A stretch of 40,337 bases of DNA from an uncultured Flavobacterium sp. GTDB taxonomy: Bacteria; Bacteroidota; Bacteroidia; Flavobacteriales; Flavobacteriaceae. The notes beneath the pieces are model-generated. The model made no database searches, was not told where the DNA came from, and was given only the letters and a program-made list of their open reading frames with translations. The position numbers were made by a program, and so were the translations under genes. The stretch spans positions 1-40,337 of the forward strand of contig NZ_CALBSN010000054.1 in NCBI RefSeq assembly GCF_937967675.1, read 5' to 3'. Positions 15,841 to 23,464 of the stretch are shown here, in pieces; position 1 is the first letter of the stretch, and every line of letters starts with the position of its first letter.

Positions 15841-17058
15841 TTATCCTTTTTTTGTATAAAAAGTTGTCCATAAAATACTTGCGAAAAGAAGTATGGCAAT
15901 TCCAAACAAAGCTTCATTAATATTAGGAATTAAAGTATAACTTAATGATGCTATTCCTTGAATTCCTAGAACAACTTCATTCAACACAACTCCAATGCTA
16001 AATAATACTAGTCCTAAAACGGTTTTCTTATTCACTGCTATAAAATCATTCACATAAATATAAAACAATAGAAAAAGCGAAATAATAGCTAATAAAATCA
16101 AGTGTAAATAAGCAATCACAATTGGTCTAAAGCCAAAGGCTAATTTACTAATTGCAGGAACGGTAGAGCCCAATTGCAATAAGAATTTCGCACTCAAAGC
16201 AAAACTGATAAATAAAATCAGATATTTTAAATAATTTGGAAGATTTACGAGGATGGATTTATTCTCTTTAAAAATAGTTTTGAATAATAAATACCAAATA
16301 ACTACTTGAACAATAGCCGAAATAGCAGTTAAAATATAAATTAATAGTGGTAAATCTAACCAAAGCGTTGATAGAAAATACCCTGCAATACAGGACCAAA
16401 ATAACCAAACAAACGATTGTGAATAAATGCGATTTGAGTTTGATGTTACTTTTAAATAATCCAACAACAATCCCACGCAAGCAAAGAAAAACCAACCATT
16501 GTATTGAAAATGCAAATAGTAATATATGGAAGCCAAATATTCATTCTGATGAATGTTTTTGGTTGCCATCATATAAGCCAAAGCAAAAGTTCCGAGTGAC
16601 GAAATCACATTAAAAAATAATGCTGCTTTGAACCATTTTGTTGCTACAGACGAAGTTTTAATTTGTTTGCAATCTTTAAAGAAAACATAAGTAAACCAAT
16701 AAGAAACAAAAAGAGAAAGGGTTGAAAAAGTAATAGAAATCACACCATAACCTTGCATAATAAAAGAAATCAGCATTACATAAGAGCAAATTAAATTCCC
16801 AATTAAAACAAGATTGTATTTTTTAAATGCGATTTTATTGAGTGTATCGTGTTTTTGTAAAAAAGCAATGAGCAATGTCATTAAAGTATGCGAAACCCAA
16901 CCCGCAAAAGCAAAATGAGAGTGCGAATGTTGCAAACTTTTTTGATCGAGAAGCGGAAATTCAAAAAGAATCTTGTAACGCATTAGAAGTCCTAATAATG
17001 CAACAAGCATTAGATTAAGAATCGAAAACCGAATCCAAAAAGTGGTTTTAAAAGACAT
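15841..17058 (-). CDS. Histidine-rich polytopic membrane protein (NnrS / haem-copper-oxidase-like)
   Basis: 405 residues, about 11-12 membrane helices. In the second helix a histidine cluster H44, H46, H48 (HSHSHFAFAGW) and H57 occurs. A later helix has LHFQYNGWFFF near residue 184 and another AYLHLILLA near residue 316. Histidines at such places recall the haem ligands of the haem-copper oxidase fold and of NnrS-type NO-response proteins, but I cannot assign it firmly. It is translationally coupled to the Crp/Fnr regulator upstream (TGATG, one-base overlap), so both share the autoregulated promoter. A role in NO resistance or haem/copper handling is inference. Confidence 0.65.
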   Translation of the reverse strand: MSFKTTFWIRFSILNLMLVALLGLLMRYKILFEFPLLDQKSLQHSHSHFAFAGWVSHTLMTLLIAFLQKHDTLNKIAFKKYNLVLIGNLICSYVMLISFIMQGYGVISITFSTLSLFVSYWFTYVFFKDCKQIKTSSVATKWFKAALFFNVISSLGTFALAYMMATKNIHQNEYLASIYYYLHFQYNGWFFFACVGLLLDYLKVTSNSNRIYSQSFVWLFWSCIAGYFLSTLWLDLPLLIYILTAISAIVQVVIWYLLFKTIFKENKSILVNLPNYLKYLILFISFALSAKFLLQLGSTVPAISKLAFGFRPIVIAYLHLILLAIISLFLLFYIYVNDFIAVNKKTVLGLVLFSIGVVLNEVVLGIQGIASLSYTLIPNINEALFGIAILLFASILWTTFYTKKG

Positions 17059-17645
17059 CAGTAATATAATTTATGATTAATAATTTCCACTTTATTCGTC
17101 TTGCTCATTTTTGAAAGCTCTCGAATCACAGTTTCTACACGTAAACCTGTAAAGTTGGCAATTTCTTGTCTTGTAAATGCTACCAATTCTTTTTTAGGAC
17201 AATCGGGGTTTTTGTGGGCATTTAAAAAGGCTAAAATTCGAAACTCTGGTTTTTGATTTACAATGTCTTTTGTAGTTTTGGCTTTGGTGTGAATTCGAGT
17301 TGCCATTAAATTCAAGAATTGCTTCTGAATAAAAGGATATTCCTCTAAAATCTTTAAAAACTTCTCCTTCGAAATTTTTATTATTTTGGAATCTTTAAAG
17401 GCTACTGCAGTGGAAGGATACACTTCATCAATAAACAAAGGTGGTTCACCAAAACTCTGACCATTTTTAAAATAGCCTTGAGTAAACTCTTTTCCTTCGT
17501 CATTGGAATTGTACATTCTTACGCAACCATCGATGATTTGATAATAAAAATTTGCCGATTCCTCTTCATGGAAAATAATTTCATTTTTCTTGTACTCTTT
17601 GGCAATAGCACCCCAAGTAAATAATAAATCTAAATCTATCTGCAT
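17058..17645 (-). CDS. Crp/Fnr-family transcription regulator
   Basis: 195 residues: cyclic-nucleotide-binding-like sensor domain (about 10-110), dimer helix, then a winged helix-turn-helix (about 153-190) with recognition helix LRVETVIREL. The FNR-like contact residues are E171 and R175, which read the TGA core; position 174 is Ile where FNR has Ser and CRP has Gly. There is no N-terminal cysteine cluster, so it is not an oxygen-sensing FNR; a DNR-type haem/NO sensor is more likely. A TGAT-core dyad lies upstream, consistent with autoregulation. It is the best candidate to control the dyad promoters throughout this window. Confidence 0.88.
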   Translation of the reverse strand: MQIDLDLLFTWGAIAKEYKKNEIIFHEEESANFYYQIIDGCVRMYNSNDEGKEFTQGYFKNGQSFGEPPLFIDEVYPSTAVAFKDSKIIKISKEKFLKILEEYPFIQKQFLNLMATRIHTKAKTTKDIVNQKPEFRILAFLNAHKNPDCPKKELVAFTRQEIANFTGLRVETVIRELSKMSKTNKVEIINHKLYY

Positions 17646-17687
17646 AAAGTAGTTAGGTTAAAGGCTTTAATTCTTTTAGATAAAGCA

Positions 17688-17762
17688 CAAATTAATTCCA
17701 ATAAAAGTAAAAAAAATATGACTCAAATCATACTAGACCTTAATTTATTTCTTGTAAATTTG
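17688..17762. promoter_or_regulatory. Divergent promoters sharing one FNR/CRP-type dyad
   Basis: Dyad ATGACTCAAATCAT at 17718-17731, centre 17724.5. Rightwards, a perfect -7 box TAAATTTG lies at 17755-17762 (37.5 bp from centre to box end). Leftwards, the minus-strand box TTAATTTG lies at 17695-17688 (36.5 bp). One bound dimer could therefore activate both the crp gene and the copper operon from class II positions. The rightward box ends only 4 bp before the ATG at 17767, implying a nearly leaderless mRNA or use of a later start. Confidence 0.72.
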
Positions 17763-17766
17763 TCCC

Positions 17767-18141
17767 ATGAAACAATTACTAATCATATTAACCGCGCTAA
17801 TGTTCCTGAAGCCAATACTCCCGGTTTTAGAGTATGCCGTGAATTATGATTACATTGTAAACAACCTTTGTGAGAACAAATCCAAACCCGAATTAAAATG
17901 TAACGGAAAGTGTCACTTAACAAAACAATTGGCAAAAGCTTCCGAAAGCGGTTCTGAAAATTCTCCAGAAAAAAAGATATCTTTTGAACAAACTGAAATA
18001 GTATTTTTTCAGGAAATTCAACCGATAGAAATTAGACAAATTTATTTTTTAAATAAAACTTCTATTGGTAACAATTATTCTAACCTTTACTTTCACTTGA
18101 ATGATTGTGCCTTCTTTCATCCACCTACAATTATTTCTTAA
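17767..18141 (+). CDS. Small exported protein with Cys/His motif, first gene of copper operon
   Basis: 124 residues. A hydrophobic N-terminus (1-20) is followed by NYDYIVNNLCENK and KCNGKCHL, giving C35, C45, C49 and H50. The C-terminus has C114 and an HPPT motif. I recognise the pattern as a Bacteroidetes family often next to TonB receptors, without known function; a periplasmic metal-binding role fits the Cys/His layout. The promoter box ends 4 bp before this ATG, so either translation starts on a leaderless mRNA or at the ATG at 17800, which would leave a truncated signal. The other two genes of the probable operon follow. Confidence 0.68.
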   Translation: MKQLLIILTALMFLKPILPVLEYAVNYDYIVNNLCENKSKPELKCNGKCHLTKQLAKASESGSENSPEKKISFEQTEIVFFQEIQPIEIRQIYFLNKTSIGNNYSNLYFHLNDCAFFHPPTIIS

Positions 18142-18205
18142 TTAAATATTGGTTTTTGTTAGTTCATTTTCTGAATTAACCCACTCAACTTACATCATAA
18201 TTTCT

Positions 18206-18224
18206 CTGAAATCAATTATTTCAG
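18206..18224. repeat. Short inverted repeat before the copper-site lipoprotein gene
   Basis: CTGAAAT (18206-18212) and ATTTCAG (18218-18224) are exact reverse complements with a 5-base loop, 34 bp before the ATG at 18258. No T-run follows. It may be an mRNA stem in the 116-bp gap, or chance. I see no second dyad promoter in this gap. Confidence 0.3.
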
Positions 18225-18257
18225 ATGCAATTACAATCACTTTAATTAAAAAATAAA

Positions 18258-19103
18258 ATGAAAACTTCAATAAAATATATTGTAGCATTATTTGCTATGA
18301 CCTTAACTTTCGTGTCTTGTTCAAACGATAATGAAACTGCTGTAAATGAATTAGAAGGAATTACTAAATTTAAAGAAATCACTAACGACACACACACAAT
18401 TGAATTGTATTCTCAAGTGGGAAGTTTAGAACAAGGATACAACGAAATTAGCCTACGAATCAAAGAAAACGGAACCAACAATTATATCAAAAATGCTGAA
18501 GTGAGTTGGACTCCACTTATGCACATGACTTCAATGACACATGCGTGCCCATATTCAACAGTAGAAAAAGTAACTGAAAACGGAACTTTATATGAAGGAT
18601 ATATCATGTTCCAAATGGCTCAGAATGATACGGAATATTGGGATTTAAAAATCGATTACACAATTAATGGAGTAGATTACACTGCTACAGATGTAATTGA
18701 TGTGCCTGCTTCTGCAAAACGTAAAGTAAATACATTCACAGGTTCGGATGGTGTTAAGTATTTAGTGGCTTACATTGAGCCTCATCATCCAAAAGTAGCG
18801 GTTAACGATATGAAAGTTGGTGTTTGGAAAATGCAAAACATGATGACGTTCCCAGTTGTGGATGGTTACACTGTAAAAATCGACCCAAGAATGCCAAGTA
18901 TGGGAAATCATACCTCTCCAAATAACGTTCATGCAACACAAACACTTGCTGGCGGATTATACGATGGTAAATTATCGTTAACCATGACAGGTTATTGGAA
19001 AATTAACCTGCAATTAGCTAATGCTGAAGGAACTATCTTAAAAGGAGAAGAAATCACAGAAACAGTAACAGCTAGTAGTATTTTCTTCGAAATCGAATTT
19101 TAA
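18258..19103 (+). CDS. Lipoprotein with Met/His copper-site-like motifs (YtkA/FixH-like)
   Basis: 281 residues, lipobox Cys21. The mature part appears as two beta-sandwich domains. The first carries LMHMTSMTHACPYS with M88, H89, M90, M93, H95 and C97, and the second carries MPSMGNHTSPNN near residues 210-221. Both resemble Cu(I)-binding Met/His clusters of YtkA-like and related periplasmic proteins. Flanked by a Cys/His small protein and an OprC-like copper receptor, it most likely passes copper from the outer membrane towards NosZ. A strong hairpin lies between it and the receptor gene. Confidence 0.72.
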   Translation: MKTSIKYIVALFAMTLTFVSCSNDNETAVNELEGITKFKEITNDTHTIELYSQVGSLEQGYNEISLRIKENGTNNYIKNAEVSWTPLMHMTSMTHACPYSTVEKVTENGTLYEGYIMFQMAQNDTEYWDLKIDYTINGVDYTATDVIDVPASAKRKVNTFTGSDGVKYLVAYIEPHHPKVAVNDMKVGVWKMQNMMTFPVVDGYTVKIDPRMPSMGNHTSPNNVHATQTLAGGLYDGKLSLTMTGYWKINLQLANAEGTILKGEEITETVTASSIFFEIEF

Positions 19104-19115
19104 TTTTTTACTTAT

Positions 19116-19151
19116 AAAAAAGGTCGTTATGACTTTGTAACGACCTTTTTT
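19116..19151 (+). terminator. Strong hairpin between lipoprotein and TonB receptor genes
   Basis: Bases 19116-19129 pair perfectly with 19138-19151 (14-bp stem around GGTCGTTA / TAACGACC, 8-base loop) and end in a six-T run. The receptor start codon is only 15 bp later and I see no clear promoter between them. It therefore probably causes partial termination, setting lipoprotein mRNA above receptor mRNA. Confidence 0.85.
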
Positions 19152-19165
19152 AAAATCTTTATATC

Positions 19166-21151
19166 ATGAAAAAATTAATGGTATTTTTTCTGTCACTTTC
19201 GTTTTGTTTTACTTTTAGTCAAGAAGCGGATTCAATTAAAACCAAAGAACTTAAAGAAGTTTTGGTAGTAGGAACAAAAGCAGCCTTGCACGAAAAACAA
19301 ACCAAAACACTTGCTACTTTAGACGAATTTCTTCAAAAATCAACCAAAGTAGATTTAATCAAAAGAGGTGCTTATGCTTGGGAACCCATCATCAATGGAA
19401 TGGCAACCGAGCGAACCGTAGTTACCATCGACGGAATGCGAATCTTTGGTGCTTGTACCGATAAAATGGATCCAGTAACTTCCTATGTTGAAGTATCAAA
19501 TTTGTCTGAAGCTACGATTTCTTCTGGGCAACAAGGTAGTTGTCATGGCAATACAATCGGTGGTTCTATCGATTTAAAAAGAAGCCAACGCCAATTTACC
19601 AATGCGGGATGGGAATTCTTTGTTAACTCAGGTTATGAAACGAATAATCGTCAAAAAATCATTGGTTCTGCCATCAATTATGCTGATAATTTGTTTTATG
19701 TTGATACTGATGTGATGTTTCGAGATGCCGAAAATTACAAAGCAGGAAATGACAAAGAAATTCAATTTTCTCAGTTCAGAAAACTCAATCTTTCTGCCAT
19801 TTCGGGTTATCGATTGGCGTCTAATAAAAACATTGAAGCTTCAGTAATTTTTGATAGAGCAACCAATGTCGGTTATCCTGCGTTACCAATGGATGTTTCG
19901 TTGGCGGAAGCTTTGATTACTTCAGTAAAATTCAATTACAAGCCTAATTTGGAGCAAATCGATAATTGGGAAACCAAACTCTATTTCAATACGATTACGC
20001 ACACTATGGACGATACCAAACGTCCTGTTGTTCCTATTCATATGGATATGCCAGGTTGGAGCGATACATATGGTTTTTATTCCAAAGTAAACGGGAAATA
20101 CAAAAAGCATCAATTTTTGGCCAATTTGAATTCGTTTTACAATCGTTCCGTTGCCGAAATGACGATGTATCCGTCTGATCCAAACGAAAACTTAATGTTT
20201 ATGTACACTTGGCCTGATGTTAGAACTTTGTATGCAGGAATTTATTTGGAAGATAATTTCGAAATCAATTGTCATTCTAATTTGAAATTTACCACGAATT
20301 TAGGATTTCATAATAACAACGTTGCGAGTGATTTCGGTTTACAAAGTTTACAGATTTTTTATCCTGAAATGAAAGCTTCAAATTCTCGATTCCTAAAAAG
20401 TTTTTCTACTAATTATTTCTACAACAAAGACGGGATTTCTTATGGATTCGGAATGGGGTATGGCGAACGCGCTCCGTCGGTTTCAGAAGGTTATGGTTTT
20501 TATTTGTACAACAGTTTTGACGGATTTGATTACATTGGAAACCCCAATTTAAAAAACGAAAAATCCTTAGAAGGAAATGCCAATATTGGTTTCAAAAATG
20601 CGAAATGGCAAACTAAATTATCAGCATCGTATTTTCACATTTACGATTATATAATCGGAATTCCAGATGCTTCGATAGCACCTATGACTATTGGTGCTAA
20701 TGGAGTTAAAATCTATACCGGTTTAGATTATGCTACTATTTTATCATCTGATTTTACGGTAAGTTATCAATTATCAGACGCATGGATTTGGAAAGGACAA
20801 TTCGTCTATAACTTAGGCAAAGACAATGAAAACAACGGTTTGCCTTTTATGAGTCCGTTTAATTACATGACTTCTATAGGATTTAGACCAGGAAAATTCA
20901 GCTCGGAATTACAGTTAAAAGGAAATGCCACACAAACCGAATACAACGCTTTTTATGGTGAAGACAAAACCCCAGATTATGCGATTGTAAATGCTAATTT
21001 TGGTTATAAATTCACTTTTGAGAAATCAAAAATGATGCTAAATATGGGTGTTGAAAACATGTTCGATGCCAATTATACTACTTATACCGATTGGAAAAAT
21101 CTTCCAAGAATGGGACGAAATGTCTTTATGAATTTGATGTTTCAGTTTTAA
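19166..21151 (+). CDS. TonB-dependent copper receptor, OprC/NosA-like
   Basis: Outer-membrane beta-barrel for energised import, 661 residues with a signal peptide (cleavage after about residue 18), plug domain (about 30-140) and barrel ending in an aromatic residue (MFQF). The plug has GACTDKMDPVTSY (C97, M101), the CxxxM motif that binds copper in Pseudomonas OprC, and the barrel loop PIHMDMPGW provides further His/Met. OprC and its homologue NosA are copper importers needed for NosZ metallation. There is no N-terminal carboxypeptidase-like domain as in SusC. Regulation would come from the dyad promoter at 17718, through the hairpin upstream. Confidence 0.87.
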   Translation: MKKLMVFFLSLSFCFTFSQEADSIKTKELKEVLVVGTKAALHEKQTKTLATLDEFLQKSTKVDLIKRGAYAWEPIINGMATERTVVTIDGMRIFGACTDKMDPVTSYVEVSNLSEATISSGQQGSCHGNTIGGSIDLKRSQRQFTNAGWEFFVNSGYETNNRQKIIGSAINYADNLFYVDTDVMFRDAENYKAGNDKEIQFSQFRKLNLSAISGYRLASNKNIEASVIFDRATNVGYPALPMDVSLAEALITSVKFNYKPNLEQIDNWETKLYFNTITHTMDDTKRPVVPIHMDMPGWSDTYGFYSKVNGKYKKHQFLANLNSFYNRSVAEMTMYPSDPNENLMFMYTWPDVRTLYAGIYLEDNFEINCHSNLKFTTNLGFHNNNVASDFGLQSLQIFYPEMKASNSRFLKSFSTNYFYNKDGISYGFGMGYGERAPSVSEGYGFYLYNSFDGFDYIGNPNLKNEKSLEGNANIGFKNAKWQTKLSASYFHIYDYIIGIPDASIAPMTIGANGVKIYTGLDYATILSSDFTVSYQLSDAWIWKGQFVYNLGKDNENNGLPFMSPFNYMTSIGFRPGKFSSELQLKGNATQTEYNAFYGEDKTPDYAIVNANFGYKFTFEKSKMMLNMGVENMFDANYTTYTDWKNLPRMGRNVFMNLMFQF

Positions 21152-21178
21152 AAATACTACAAATTAGAAGAATTGGTT

Positions 21179-21616
21179 TTATAGCGATTTCAAGAAAGTT
21201 TCTCCTGATTTAATTCCTAAAGCTAATTCTTCTAAATTCGTGGTTTCTAGCATATGTGCTAATTCATCACGGATGCTTTTAAATTTATCATGTACTGGAC
21301 AAGGATGTGTTTCTGAACATTGCGATAAACCTAATCCGCAACCATGGAAAACAGCGTCACCATCAATGGCATCAACAATTTCAACTAAGAATGTCTTTTT
21401 AATTCTTTTTTTCGGAATATAAAAACCACCATTTACACCTTTAACCGATTCGATAATACCCGCTTTTACAAGTATTTGTAAAATTTTAGCTGTAAACGCT
21501 TGTGGCGAATCGATTTCTTTGGAGATGTCAACAAAACCTACCTTTTTTTCTTCTAAGGAATGTTTGGCAATAAATATGGTGGCTTTTATAGCATAATTGC
21601 ATGATTTTGAAAACAT
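21179..21616 (-). CDS. Rrf2-family iron-sulfur regulator (NsrR-like), copy 1
   Basis: 145 residues from the ATG at 21616 (MFSKSCNYAI); an in-frame ATG at 21622 is less typical. Winged helix-turn-helix with the QAFTAKILQILVKAG recognition region, then three cysteines C93, C100 and C106 in GCGLGLSQCSETHPCPVH, the usual ligands of a [2Fe-2S] or [4Fe-4S] cluster in NsrR/IscR-type sensors. NO sensing is likely in this setting. It has its own dyad promoter at 21648-21691 and sits between the copper receptor and the second NorB-like gene. Copy 2 at 25966-26400 has its cysteines at the same residue numbers. Confidence 0.87.
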   Translation of the reverse strand: MFSKSCNYAIKATIFIAKHSLEEKKVGFVDISKEIDSPQAFTAKILQILVKAGIIESVKGVNGGFYIPKKRIKKTFLVEIVDAIDGDAVFHGCGLGLSQCSETHPCPVHDKFKSIRDELAHMLETTNLEELALGIKSGETFLKSL

Positions 21617-21647
21617 AAGCAATGATAAATTTGAAAGAATTAAAGGT

Positions 21648-21691
21648 CAAATATACAATGGAATTATGATATTTTACCTGATTTTTATCAT
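21648..21691 (-). promoter_or_regulatory. FNR/CRP-type dyad plus perfect -7 box for rrf2 copy 1
   Basis: Dyad CTGATTTTTATCAT at 21678-21691, with TGAT/ATCA core. The minus-strand -7 box TATATTTG spans 21655-21648 and matches TAnnTTTG fully. Centre-to-box-end distance is 36.5 bp. Predicted start near 21643, giving a leader of about 27 nt to the ATG at 21616. Confidence 0.72.
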
Positions 21692-21710
21692 CCTATTTTT
21701 TAGGATAAAT

Positions 21711-23036
21711 TTATTTCTCAATCTTTAATTCATTTTTTTTCCAAGATTGAATAAACAGATATATGAAAAAACTCGCCATACTGAACATTAAAATCGTTCC
21801 AAAAATGATGAAAAGTAAAACCCAATTTCCACTAGAACTACTCATTTTACTGAAGCTTTCCGAAGTTAATCCAGCTTGCCAAATCGCGCGTTGAACGCCC
21901 ATTCCAATTAAGGAAATTAGAAAAAGTAATAAGGTAACTTGTACCATCCAAAACGCAATGCTTCCATACAATCGCCATTTTACTGAGTTGAAAGTAGGTT
22001 TAATAAAGTAAAAAACACCAGCCAAAATAATCATCGTATTGATACCGATAGTAGTTCCCATCGCATGCGCAACCGTGATATGCGTTCCGTGCGTGTATAA
22101 GTTGATGGCTGGAATCGACATGAATAAGGCGAGGGTTAAGTTTAGCGTTACCCAATAATCAGAAGCCATTAAAAAGCGATAAGGGAAAAAGTAGTAAAAT
22201 TGTCTGTTTTCTTTGATTTGTTGGCTCCATTTGTAAAAAATACGAATCAAAATAATCCATTCGGTCATGCTCACTGCATAGGCAATGTAATGAATGTATT
22301 TTTCTGTTGGAAGTAAGTAAATATGATGTCCCCAATTGAACATCAAATTAAACATTCCTAGAAAATACATCGCAAAAGACAGTTTTTGATAGGACGATTT
22401 TTCATCGCCACTTATTTTTTCCATCAAATAAAAAGCAACACCATAAATGATTTGATTAATAGCTCCCACGAGTGAACCATTTACTTTCCACTGAATCGTC
22501 ATATCGGCAATAAAATGTTGTCTGAAATAAGGAAAAATCCACAAATAGTTTTCGATAAAAGTGAAAATAAAGAAGACAATTCCAGTGAGCCACATCCAAT
22601 AATAAACGGGCCATTTTACAGAAAAACCAACTTGATGCAGATAGAAAACTAAGAAAACAATAAAAGATAGAAAAATAGGTAAAGCCCAAACGGGGTTGAA
22701 TTCCCAATATTCTCTTCCACCAAAATCACCTGTAAAATAACTGTAGAAAATTCCTAACAAAGCAATTATCCAAAGTGAAAAATGCAAGTATTGTAAAAAA
22801 GTTCCAAAACGTGTAGTTTTCATTTTTGCAATAATCAATGTCAGAAAACCTAATCCAGCCGTTATAATCCCTAAATAAGCGCTACTCACATGAAGTGGAC
22901 GAAGCGATAAAAATCCCATAACACCCGATTTTGGTTGGGTAATGCGATAACTTTCGGAAGCCAAATGTCCAAAAAACAAGCCTAAAACAAACAACACAAG
23001 GGCTATTCTGATGAGCCAAATTCCAAAATTCTTCAT
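21711..23036 (-). CDS. Divergent NorB-like haem-copper oxidoreductase subunit
   Basis: 441 residues, about 12 helices. It has NOR-family features: the helix II haem ligand in LRPLHVSSAYLG (H49), a GHH pair (H237-H238) and THGTHITVAHAMG (315-327) with H324 as likely haem b3 ligand. Two departures are clear. The second ligand of the usual HGH is Met326 (HAM), and the helix VI region (about 180-207, KVNGSLVGAINQIIYGV) has no histidine, so the third FeB His of canonical cNorB is absent, as is the usual helix VI Glu at a VE motif. Its partner upstream is a NorC-like cytochrome (ATGA overlap). It may be a variant NO reductase or a related enzyme; the ordinary NorB is at the left edge. Confidence 0.8.
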   Translation of the reverse strand: MKNFGIWLIRIALVLFVLGLFFGHLASESYRITQPKSGVMGFLSLRPLHVSSAYLGIITAGLGFLTLIIAKMKTTRFGTFLQYLHFSLWIIALLGIFYSYFTGDFGGREYWEFNPVWALPIFLSFIVFLVFYLHQVGFSVKWPVYYWMWLTGIVFFIFTFIENYLWIFPYFRQHFIADMTIQWKVNGSLVGAINQIIYGVAFYLMEKISGDEKSSYQKLSFAMYFLGMFNLMFNWGHHIYLLPTEKYIHYIAYAVSMTEWIILIRIFYKWSQQIKENRQFYYFFPYRFLMASDYWVTLNLTLALFMSIPAINLYTHGTHITVAHAMGTTIGINTMIILAGVFYFIKPTFNSVKWRLYGSIAFWMVQVTLLLFLISLIGMGVQRAIWQAGLTSESFSKMSSSSGNWVLLFIIFGTILMFSMASFFIYLFIQSWKKNELKIEK

Positions 23037-23464
23037 TTCTTTTCTAAACTAAAAGTTCCTATTATTTCAGGTTGGTAATCTTGCGGATTCGATGTTCCTG
23101 TGGCATCTACATTTTTTAAAAAGTGTAAAAGCGCTTTCATTTCGTCATCCGAAATTTTAAAAGCAGGCATTTGTTTTACTCCCGATTTTATAATGCCTTT
23201 GATATACGCTTCATTGTTGGCAGTTCTGGAATACACATTCGTTAAATCCGGACCCAAATAACCTCCTAAACCATACAATTGATGACACGTATGACAGTTG
23301 TTTTTCTGCCAAACTAATCGTCCTTCTGCTACTAAATGAAGTTCTTTTTTAGAATAGGGCGTTGGGCTAAAAAGCGGAATGGCATAAATCCAAATGCTAA
23401 ACGCTAGAAAACAAACGAAAAGCAACAAAAAAATGCGTTTTGGATGGGCAAATAGATTCAGCAT
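23033..23464 (-). CDS. NorC-like membrane-anchored cytochrome c
   Basis: 143 residues, one N-terminal membrane anchor (about 10-30) and a periplasmic mono-haem domain. The haem site CHTCH is at residues 57-61 inside WQKNNCHTCHQLYGLGGY, followed by LGPDLTNV, the typical NorC pattern; Met99 (KQMPAF) is the probable axial ligand. It would deliver electrons to the NorB-like protein that overlaps it by 4 bp. Its own start overlaps the nadB stop by one base (TAATG), so NAD synthesis and this respiratory pair are translationally linked. Confidence 0.9.
   Translation of the reverse strand: MLNLFAHPKRIFLLLFVCFLAFSIWIYAIPLFSPTPYSKKELHLVAEGRLVWQKNNCHTCHQLYGLGGYLGPDLTNVYSRTANNEAYIKGIIKSGVKQMPAFKISDDEMKALLHFLKNVDATGTSNPQDYQPEIIGTFSLEKK

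Noticed and set aside
18206..18224. Second regulon dyad before the lipoprotein gene
   Set aside because: The arms CTGAAAT/ATTTCAG do not match the ATGAT/ATCAT core, and no -7 box lies at the proper distance.
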